Positions 1-5,072 of a stretch of DNA of 5,661 bases are shown piece by piece. How positions within the stretch are numbered: the first letter of the stretch is position 1; the number at the start of each line of letters is the position of its first letter. Under the pieces are notes generated by a model, which saw only the letters and a list, made by a program, of their open reading frames with translations, was not told where the DNA came from and did no database searches. The DNA is taken from NCBI GenBank assembly GCA_052388135.1, contig JBQTIM010000228.1:1-5661 (forward strand), written 5' to 3'. Made by a program: the position numbers and the translations under genes. This DNA is from JBQTIM01 sp052388135 (GTDB lineage Bacteria; Elusimicrobiota; Elusimicrobia; FEN-1173).

Positions 1-19
1 CCAGCTGAGCTACCCCGCC
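1..19 (-). tRNA. tRNA gene, 5' end only (truncated by window edge)
   Basis: Read on the minus strand, the first 19 bases are GGCGGGGTAGCTCAGCTGG. This matches the start of a canonical tRNA: a 7-base acceptor strand (GGCGGGG), then T8, A9, the D-stem GCTC, A14 and the invariant GG of the D-loop. The rest, including the anticodon, lies outside the window, so the isotype cannot be read. Similar 5' ends occur in elongator tRNA-Met and some others, but that is only a hint. The gene is co-oriented with the Fic gene and lies 24 bp beyond its stop codon. Confidence 0.85.
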
Positions 20-37
20 GAAGGGGTCGAGCGATTG

Positions 38-43
38 ATTATA
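38..43 (-). promoter_or_regulatory. Candidate -10 box (TATAAT) for the tRNA gene
   Basis: The minus strand carries a perfect TATAAT directly after the Fic stop codon and 18 bases upstream of the first tRNA base, a normal position for a tRNA promoter. No good -35 hexamer is present at 15-19 bp spacing, because that region is GC-rich Fic coding sequence. The box lies inside an inverted repeat (34-48, ATTGAT-ATA-ATCAAT) that also covers the Fic stop codon. That repeat may be coincidental AT-rich sequence or a regulatory site. Confidence 0.4.
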
Positions 44-1021
44 TCAATTCTTGCGGCGTAGGAGGATGGCGGTCCCGGGCCGCGGATCGCTTTTCGCCTT
101 TGCCTTCTCGGGCTTCTCCTGCATCAACGCGCAGCCTTTGAGAACGGCGTCGCAAACCATTTGGGTCAAATTTCTCAGGTCCCCGTTGTCGGCCTTGCCG
201 AGGGCCGTGTAATACTTCATTTGATCGTCCACCTCGATGATGGCCGGAGCCAGCCCCCGGGAAAGCAGCTGAGTGGCCAGCAGGAGGCGACCGACGCGGC
301 CGTTGCCGTCGAAAAAGGGGTGTATGGACTCGAACTCGAAATGGTCCGCCGCGGCCTTGCCCAACGGATCCTTCCCGTAGGCGTTGACGGACCTGAGAAA
401 CCGGCCCATCTTCACGGGAACCAACTGCGCGTTGGGCACCGTTTTCTCGGTGTTGGTGAGGTTCACGTAGCCGGTCCTGTATTTTCCCGGCAGATGGCGG
501 TTGAAATTGTAGAGCATGATCTCGTGCAGCTTCAGGATGTAGGCCTCCGTGACGAGGAACCCGGGCCGGACCGCCTGCAGCATGTGGAGGACGGCGTTCT
601 TGTGGTTGATGGCCTCCATCATCTCGAACATCTCTTTTCCCCTCACCACCTTCCCCTCCATGGCCATGGCGGTCTCCTGCAGGGTCATGCGGTTGCCCTC
701 GATGGCGTTGGAATGGAAGGTCATTCGGAGGATGAACTGCTCGCGGATCGCCGGGTTGCTTTGAAGGACGCGAAGAGGGTTCGGCAGGGACTTGCGGAGA
801 CCGTAAACCACGGGTCTCAGGTCCACCGCGTCTTTGAACAGCTCGTCGATGTCCTGGGACTTCCCGCGGTGGGGCTTGACGCCCTTGTCGAGCCAGCGGT
901 ACAGCGTCAGGTAGCCCACGTCCAGGGCGCGCGCGAGCCGGGCGCGGGTCATGCCGGTTTCCCGAAGGATCCAACGAAGCTTGTCGCCGTCGGAGATATA
1001 TCTTTTTAAATTATTATTCAC
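44..1021 (-). CDS. Fic-domain protein (putative AMPylase) with N-terminal helix-turn-helix, class II autoinhibited
   Basis: This is a 325-aa protein if it starts at GTG 1021. The core motif HPFFDGNGRVGR (residues 234-245) matches the Fic consensus HPFx[D/E]GNGRxxR. It includes catalytic H234, D238 for metal, and the phosphate-binding GNGR. SNAIEG (104-109) fits the inhibitory-helix motif (S/T)xxxE(G/N), with E108 as the predicted inhibitory glutamate. Because this motif is N-terminal to the Fic core in the same chain, the protein is class II. Residues about 13-47 form a Cro/C1-like helix-turn-helix, with a likely recognition helix around YLTLYRWLDKG (37-47). A flap-like stretch (about 178-205) lies before the core. 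Such proteins usually transfer AMP from ATP to a target protein hydroxyl; the target here is unknown. No separate antitoxin gene is visible. An in-frame TTG at 1057 would add 12 residues, but it coincides with a -35-like hexamer and would put a palindrome inside the gene, so I prefer GTG 1021. Neither start has a Shine-Dalgarno. The body of the gene is GC-rich like its neighbours, and only the first codons are AT-rich. Confidence 0.93.
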   Translation of the reverse strand: MNNNLKRYISDGDKLRWILRETGMTRARLARALDVGYLTLYRWLDKGVKPHRGKSQDIDELFKDAVDLRPVVYGLRKSLPNPLRVLQSNPAIREQFILRMTFHSNAIEGNRMTLQETAMAMEGKVVRGKEMFEMMEAINHKNAVLHMLQAVRPGFLVTEAYILKLHEIMLYNFNRHLPGKYRTGYVNLTNTEKTVPNAQLVPVKMGRFLRSVNAYGKDPLGKAAADHFEFESIHPFFDGNGRVGRLLLATQLLSRGLAPAIIEVDDQMKYYTALGKADNGDLRNLTQMVCDAVLKGCALMQEKPEKAKAKSDPRPGTAILLRRKN

Positions 1022-1028
1022 TACTAAA

Positions 1029-1057
1029 AGCGTATCATATGATATAAAAAATTTCAA
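1029..1057 (-). promoter_or_regulatory. Candidate promoter of the Fic gene
   Basis: On the minus strand, TTGAAA (1057-1052, five of six matches to TTGACA) is followed after 17 bp by TACGCT (1034-1029). TACGCT keeps the three most important -10 positions (first T, second A, last T) and is preceded by an extended -10 TG (1037-1036). The predicted transcription start, about 7 bases beyond the -10, falls at 1022-1021, right on the GTG start codon. This implies a leaderless or nearly leaderless mRNA. The 12-bp palindrome at 1033-1044 overlaps the spacer and the -10 edge, a typical place for a repressor site. This was found by eye and is not proven. Confidence 0.4.
1033..1044. promoter_or_regulatory. 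Palindrome TATCATATGATA, proximal copy (probable operator)
   Basis: This is a perfect 12-bp palindrome, identical to a second copy at 1069-1080, with 36 bp between centres. It lies between the candidate -35 and -10 elements of the Fic gene and touches the -10. Because the downstream gene encodes a helix-turn-helix domain, the simplest reading is an autoregulatory operator. The binding protein is an inference. Confidence 0.6.
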
Positions 1058-1067
1058 ATAGTTTTAT

Positions 1068-1081
1068 ATATCATATGATAT
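1068..1081. promoter_or_regulatory. Palindrome ATATCATATGATAT, distal copy (probable operator)
   Basis: This is a perfect 14-bp palindrome whose 12-bp core (1069-1080) is identical to the copy at 1033-1044. It lies in the gap between the ThiS stop codon and the Fic gene, upstream of the candidate -35. The 36-bp centre spacing is about 3.4 helical turns, so bound dimers would not sit on exactly the same DNA face unless the DNA twists or loops. It has no GC stem and no clear U-tract, so it is not a convincing terminator for thiS. Confidence 0.6.
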
Positions 1082-1088
1082 TATCATT

Positions 1089-1289
1089 CTATCCGCCGCC
1101 TATCATTTGAACGATTTCGACGCTGTCCCCCTCCCGGAGGGCGGCGCCTCCGTGGTCCGCCCGCCTCACCAGCTCCCCGTTCACTTCGCAAGCCACGCGG
1201 CCGCGGTTGACGCCGGAGCGCTCCAGCAGGTCCAGCAGGGTGCTGCCTTCGGGGATTTCGCGGCTCTCGCCGTTGACGGTGATTCTCAC
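1089..1289 (-). CDS. thiS: ThiS-like sulfur carrier protein
   Basis: This 66-aa protein has the usual length and shape of ThiS, a ubiquitin-fold (beta-grasp) protein. The N-terminal strand reads MRITVNGE, the middle carries VACEVNGELV (about 33-42), and the tail EIVQMIGGG ends in the Gly-Gly needed for adenylation and thiocarboxylate formation. In thiamin synthesis, ThiF activates this C-terminus and ThiG uses the sulfur to build the thiazole ring. Neither partner is in the window. The start is GTG, 4 bp after the stop of the ZIP transporter gene, so the two are probably co-transcribed and translationally coupled. No Shine-Dalgarno is visible. The alternative is a ThiS/MoaD-type carrier serving another pathway, but the VNGE and VEIV...GGG pattern is closer to ThiS. 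Confidence 0.85.
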   Translation of the reverse strand: MRITVNGESREIPEGSTLLDLLERSGVNRGRVACEVNGELVRRADHGGAALREGDSVEIVQMIGGG

Positions 1290-1293
1290 GGGA

Positions 1294-2010
1294 TCAATGG
1301 CCGAAGAGGGCGCCGATGGAGGCTCCGGCGGCCAGGAAGACCCAGCAAAGACGATCCCGGCTGCGGTGCAGGCGCGGCAGGATGTCCGCGGCGCTCACGT
1401 ACAGGAAGCCCCCCCCCGCCAGTCCCAGCACGCCGGCCAGAAACGACGGGGTGATCCAGGCCGCTTTGGTCAGGGAAAGGGCGGCGCCGGCCGGAGTGGC
1501 CAGCGCCAGGGCCGCCGTCAGCAGAAGGGTTTTCCTGGGCGAGTGGCCCGTGCCGCGGAACAGGCTGGAAAGGGTGAGCCCGTCCGAAAATTTGTGGACC
1601 ACCACGGCCCAGGCCACCAGAGTTCCCAGGGAGCGCGAGCTGTGGAAGGAGAAGGCGATGGCCAGGCCGTCCGCCGCGCCGTGCAGGGCCAGGGCGGCCA
1701 GGGCCGTGTAACCCAGGGAGTGGACGCGGCAGTCCTCCACCAGTTCGCGGCAGGCGTGGACGACGACGAATTCCTCCAAAATAAAAAAGGCGACGAAGGC
1801 CGTCACCACCATGCCGCCGGCCCAGCGCGCGTCCAGCTTCCACGCCTCGGGCAAAAGGTGCAGGAACGTGATGCCGAGCAGGGTGCCGCTGCCGAAGGCG
1901 AGGAAGCGCCAAAGGTGTTTTTGGGCCCAATCCTTCTTTCGCAGGATAAGGAGTCCCCCCGCCAAAGTGGAAAGCACGGCGGCGAAGGAAAAAGCGAGAG
2001 CGGGGATCAT
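1294..2010 (-). CDS. ZIP family divalent metal transporter
   Basis: This 238-aa, very hydrophobic inner-membrane protein has about eight predicted helices. It starts with helix I (about 2-22) and ends with a helix at about 219-236. The metal-site motifs are recognisable in order: HLLPEA (51-56), HGAADG (110-115, in place of the classic HNxxDG) and HKFSDG (139-144, in place of the classic HKxPEG). ZIP proteins carry Zn2+, Fe2+ or Mn2+ into the cytoplasm; which metal applies here cannot be told. A histidine/cysteine/acid-bearing segment lies at about 79-98 between helices. The ATG at 2010 is chosen because the frame upstream is open back to the msbA stop but has no ATG, GTG or TTG and looks non-coding. 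The 135-bp gap to msbA (2011-2145) shows no convincing promoter or terminator, so read-through from the lipid A genes is possible. The thiS-like gene follows after 4 bp. Confidence 0.9.
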   Translation of the reverse strand: MIPALAFSFAAVLSTLAGGLLILRKKDWAQKHLWRFLAFGSGTLLGITFLHLLPEAWKLDARWAGGMVVTAFVAFFILEEFVVVHACRELVEDCRVHSLGYTALAALALHGAADGLAIAFSFHSSRSLGTLVAWAVVVHKFSDGLTLSSLFRGTGHSPRKTLLLTAALALATPAGAALSLTKAAWITPSFLAGVLGLAGGGFLYVSAADILPRLHRSRDRLCWVFLAAGASIGALFGH

Positions 2011-2145
2011 CGGGGCGCCCAGGCTGTAGCCGATGTTGGGCGGAGCGGGCGCGGCGCGCGGCCGACGTTCCGCGGACGGAATTCGACCGCGCCGATGGGG
2101 CTGTTCGCCGGGGTATGGACTTGGCGTCGCGCGCTTGCGGCCACG

Positions 2146-3870
2146 CTAAGCCTCCAATATCTGCAGCTCGTAGAGCTTGAAGTAAAGCCCTTTTCGAGAC
2201 AGCAGTTCGCCGTGGGTGCCGGTCTCGGCCATACGGCCGTCCTCCAGAACGACGATGCGGTCGGCGTTCTTGACGGTGGCGAGGCGGTGGGCGATGACGA
2301 TGACCGTGCGGTTCTTCATGAGACGCTCCACGGCCTCCTGGACCAGCTTTTCGGAGGCGGCGTCCAGGGCGCTGGTGGCCTCGTCCAAAAGCAAAATGGG
2401 CGGGTTTTTGAGGATGGCCCGGGCGATGGCCAGGCGCTGTTTCTGCCCTCCGGAAAGGAGAAGGCCTCGCTCGCCGACGAGCGTGTCGAGGCCCTGCGGG
2501 AGCTTTTCGATGAACTCCCAGGCGTTGGCGGCCCGGGCGGCGGCGACGACGTCGGCGTCGGGAGCGTCCGGCCGGCCGTAGGCGATGTTGTAACGCACGG
2601 AGTTGTTGAACAAGAGCGTGTCCTGGCTCACCAGGCCGATCTGGCGGCGCAGGCTGTGGAGGGTGGCGTCTCGCAGGTCGCGCCCGTCCACGGTGATGCG
2701 GCCTTGCACGGGATCGTAAAACCTCAGCAGCAGGGCCGCCAGGGTGGTCTTGCCGGAGCCGGAGGGCCCCACCAGGGCCACCGCCTCTCCCTTGCGGATG
2801 GCCAGGTTGACATCCTTCAGAACGGGCCTGTCCGGGCGGTAATGGAAATGAACGTTTTCAAAGCGGATCTCCGAGGAGAAATCGCCCAACGCTGCGGCGC
2901 CCGGCCGCTCGACGATGCTGGGCCGGGTGTCCATGATTTCGAAAATGCGCTCGGCGCCGGACAGCGCCTGCTGGAGCGTGGCGTTGGAGCGCGCGAAGTT
3001 TTTCACGGGCTGGTACATGGTGAGGGCGACGGTGATGAAGGTGAAGAAGGCGCCGGCCGTCCAGACGCCGGTGATGACGTCCTTGCCGCCGAACCAAAGG
3101 AGGGAGGCCAGGGCGAGGGCCCCCAGAAATTCCATGACGGGATGCGACAGGGATTCCACGCGGGCGTTCTTCATGTTGATGCCGAAGAAGGCGAGGTTCT
3201 CGCGGCGGAAGCGCGCGCGCTCGTCGTCCTCACGCTGGAAGGCCTTCACCACCGGCGCGCCGGCGACGGTTTCCTGGATGAGAAGGAAGAGGTCCGACAT
3301 TTTCGCCTGTCCCTGCCGGGAAGTTTTTCGGAGGCTTTTCCCGAAGCGGGCGATGAAGTATCCGGCCAAGGGCAAGAGCACGAAGGCCATCAGCGAGAAT
3401 TTCCAGTGCAGGTAGAGCAGGTACGCCGCCAGGGCCAAAATTTGGAACCCGTCCCGGATCACCATGATGGGGATCTTGGTCAGCGCGTTTTGCACGAGCT
3501 GGGCGTCGTTGGTGAGCCGGGCGATGAGGCGGGAGGAATCGTTGCCGGAGTAGAAATCCAGGGAGAGATCGTGGATGTGCGCGTAGGCGCGGTCGCGCAG
3601 TTCCCGGACGACGGCTTGTCCGACGTAGGAGGTGAGGTAGTCGTGGGCGTACGAGAGCAGGGCCTTGAGGAGGAAGGCCCCGATGATGGCCAGGACGATG
3701 TTGCGCAGCACCGTCAGGTCCGACGTCGTGAGGGCGTTGTCGATGAACCCCTTGAGCTGGGAGAGCGAAAAGACCGAGAGCGGGGCGATGCCCAGCATGG
3801 CCAGCAGGGCCGCGCCGAAGCGCGGTTTGTGCTCGCGGAAGAACGGGAGGAGGCGCCTAACGATGGCCAT
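2146..3870 (-). CDS. msbA: Lipid A export ABC transporter, MsbA-type (permease fused to ATPase)
   Basis: This 574-aa half-transporter has the usual MsbA length and works as a homodimer that flips lipid A-core across the inner membrane using ATP. The six-helix membrane domain spans about 15-300. The nucleotide-binding domain (about 335-574) has every expected motif: A-loop Y344, Walker A GPSGSGKTT (368-376), Q-loop Q416, signature LSGGQ (472-476), Walker B ILLLDE with D496 and catalytic E497, D-loop SALD (500-503) and H-loop H528. Nothing catalytic is missing. The ATG at 3870 lies inside the end of lpxB, giving a 14-bp overlap that points to translational coupling. The sequence alone would fit any exporter-type ABC protein; the MsbA assignment rests on family resemblance plus the position directly after lpxB. 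Confidence 0.92.
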   Translation of the reverse strand: MAIVRRLLPFFREHKPRFGAALLAMLGIAPLSVFSLSQLKGFIDNALTTSDLTVLRNIVLAIIGAFLLKALLSYAHDYLTSYVGQAVVRELRDRAYAHIHDLSLDFYSGNDSSRLIARLTNDAQLVQNALTKIPIMVIRDGFQILALAAYLLYLHWKFSLMAFVLLPLAGYFIARFGKSLRKTSRQGQAKMSDLFLLIQETVAGAPVVKAFQREDDERARFRRENLAFFGINMKNARVESLSHPVMEFLGALALASLLWFGGKDVITGVWTAGAFFTFITVALTMYQPVKNFARSNATLQQALSGAERIFEIMDTRPSIVERPGAAALGDFSSEIRFENVHFHYRPDRPVLKDVNLAIRKGEAVALVGPSGSGKTTLAALLLRFYDPVQGRITVDGRDLRDATLHSLRRQIGLVSQDTLLFNNSVRYNIAYGRPDAPDADVVAAARAANAWEFIEKLPQGLDTLVGERGLLLSGGQKQRLAIARAILKNPPILLLDEATSALDAASEKLVQEAVERLMKNRTVIVIAHRLATVKNADRIVVLEDGRMAETGTHGELLSRKGLYFKLYELQILEA

Positions 3871-4999
3871 GGGCGGGAGAGCGGGTGAGGGCCAGGATTT
3901 CCTCGGCGGCGCGGCGCGCGGCGCCCGGGCCGCCCAGCCGGCCGCGGAGGGCGAGGAGGCTGCGGCGCAGGGCGCGGCGCCGCGGCAGGTCCCTCCACAG
4001 CTCGAGGGCCGACTGCGCCAAAGCGTCGGGCGAAGCGCGGCCTTGCACGAGCTCGGGCACCAGCTCCTCGCCCGCCAGGATGTTGGGCATGGAGATGTGT
4101 TTGACGCGGATGAGGGCCCGCGCCAGGGCGTAGGTGATCCACGACATTTTGTACACCACGATCATGGGCACCCCCAGGAGGGCGTTTTCGAGGGACGCCG
4201 TGCCCGAGCACGTGAGCGCGATATCCAGCCCGGCGCGCCAGCGGTAATCTTCATCGCGGACGATCTCCAGCAGATAAGGCCGCCGCCGGTCCGGGCCCAG
4301 GAGCCGGTCGTAGAATTCGTTGGAGAGCGGCGCCGCCGCGAAAAGCACGAAGCGGGCGCCGGGGATCTGCGCCGCCAGGCGGTCCGCGGCGGCCAGGAAG
4401 AGCGGCAGGTGGCGGCGGACTTCCCCCGCCCGGCTGCCGGGCAGAAGGCCGATGGTGGGCTCGACGCGGGCCGGTGCGTCCTCGGGAACATCCGGGACCG
4501 CCTCCAGAAGGGGGTGCCCCACGAAGACGGCGGGCACGCCGCGCTCGCGGTAGAGCTCCGGCTCGAAAGGAAAGATCACCAGCATTTTGTCCACGACCTT
4601 TTTCAGGGCGGCGATGCGGCCCGGCCGGCTCGCCCAAATTTGCGGACTGATGAAATAACAGACGCGGCAGCCCGCCTCCTTGGCCGCCCGGGCCGTGAAG
4701 CGGTTGAAGCCGAAGAAGTCCACGGGCACCACCACATCGGGCCGGTGCTTTTGGAGCGCTGGCACGATGGTTTCTCCGAGCACTTTCCTGAACCACGGGA
4801 TTTTTTTCAGAGGCTCCCAAAAGCCCACCACGCTGTGGTCCACCAAATCCAGGAGAAACGTGTCGGCGGCTCTGCGCAGGGCCGGCCCTCCAACGGCCAA
4901 TATCTCGGTTTCCGGGTCCAGAACTTTTATCTGGGCCGCCGCCCGGGCGGCGTGCATGTCGCCGGAGGCGTCGCCCGCGATGAAGAGAACGCGGGTCAT
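3857..4999 (-). CDS. lpxB: Lipid A disaccharide synthase LpxB
   Basis: This 380-aa GT19-family glycosyltransferase has typical length. It joins UDP-2,3-diacylglucosamine to lipid X to make the tetraacyl disaccharide 1-phosphate, at the inner face of the cytoplasmic membrane. The visible motifs are AGDASGD (8-14, N-terminal glycine-rich loop, usually AGExSGD), VDFFGFN (93-99, equivalent to IDxPxFN), SPQIWAS (118-124), FPFE (143-146), GHP (161-163), LLPGSR (185-190), CSGTASLENALLGVP (264-278, UDP-sugar binding) and PNILAGEELVPE (305-316). Two small departures are Asp in place of Glu in the first motif and Phe in place of the usual Pro at position 96. The start is ATG 4999, with no Shine-Dalgarno. 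It lies 73 bp after the oxidoreductase stop and overlaps msbA by 14 bp. Confidence 0.96.
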   Translation of the reverse strand: MTRVLFIAGDASGDMHAARAAAQIKVLDPETEILAVGGPALRRAADTFLLDLVDHSVVGFWEPLKKIPWFRKVLGETIVPALQKHRPDVVVPVDFFGFNRFTARAAKEAGCRVCYFISPQIWASRPGRIAALKKVVDKMLVIFPFEPELYRERGVPAVFVGHPLLEAVPDVPEDAPARVEPTIGLLPGSRAGEVRRHLPLFLAAADRLAAQIPGARFVLFAAAPLSNEFYDRLLGPDRRRPYLLEIVRDEDYRWRAGLDIALTCSGTASLENALLGVPMIVVYKMSWITYALARALIRVKHISMPNILAGEELVPELVQGRASPDALAQSALELWRDLPRRRALRRSLLALRGRLGGPGAARRAAEEILALTRSPAHGHR

Positions 5000-5029
5000 A
5001 CGAACCGAGCGGCGGAAACGAAAACGCGA

Positions 5030-5063
5030 GAAGCCGCTTTTCCGGCGCGCGCGGAAAGGCTTC
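5030..5063 (-). terminator. Imperfect hairpin between the oxidoreductase gene and lpxB (weak terminator or attenuator)
   Basis: On the minus strand, GAAGCC and TTTCC (5063-5053) pair with GGAAA and GGCTTC (5043-5039 and 5035-5030). This gives an 11-bp stem with a 3-nt bulge (5038-5036) and a 9-nt GC loop. It is followed by a mixed T-rich stretch with TTTT and TTT runs (5024-5012) rather than a clean U-tract. It could reduce transcription into lpxB, act as an RNA-processing or stability element, or be chance. The genes on either side share orientation and pathway, which argues against a full terminator. Confidence 0.3.
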
Positions 5064-5072
5064 GGGCGGCCA

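Noticed and set aside
994..1003. Third small palindrome AGATATATCT inside the first Fic codons
   Set aside because: It does not match the TATCATATGATA core, is shorter, and such AT palindromes are common by chance in AT-rich DNA. I did not count it as an operator.
161..1009. + strand open frame opposite the Fic gene
   Set aside because: The Fic motif and HTH are on the minus strand. The + strand product has no recognisable fold and looks like a mirror of GC-rich codons.
1..1057. Fic gene as cargo of an element integrated at the tRNA
   Set aside because: The Fic gene flanks the 5' end of the tRNA, while tRNA-targeting integrases normally use the 3' part. No integrase or duplicated tRNA end is visible.
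1068..1081. Distal palindrome as a thiS transcription terminator
   Set aside because: It is AT-only apart from one C/G pair, has no loop and no clean U-tract, and an identical copy lies beside the Fic promoter, so an operator is the better reading.
2011..2145. Open frame linking the msbA stop to the ZIP start, as a possible coding extension
   Set aside because: The frame is open but has no ATG, GTG or TTG start, and the residues are Pro/Arg/Ala-rich without a family pattern. It is treated as an intergenic gap.
1207..3888. Very long open frame on the + strand across the ZIP and msbA region
   Set aside because: It is antisense to genes with complete family motifs and has low-complexity Gly/Arg/Glu/Gln-rich composition. 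This is a GC-rich codon artefact on the opposite strand.
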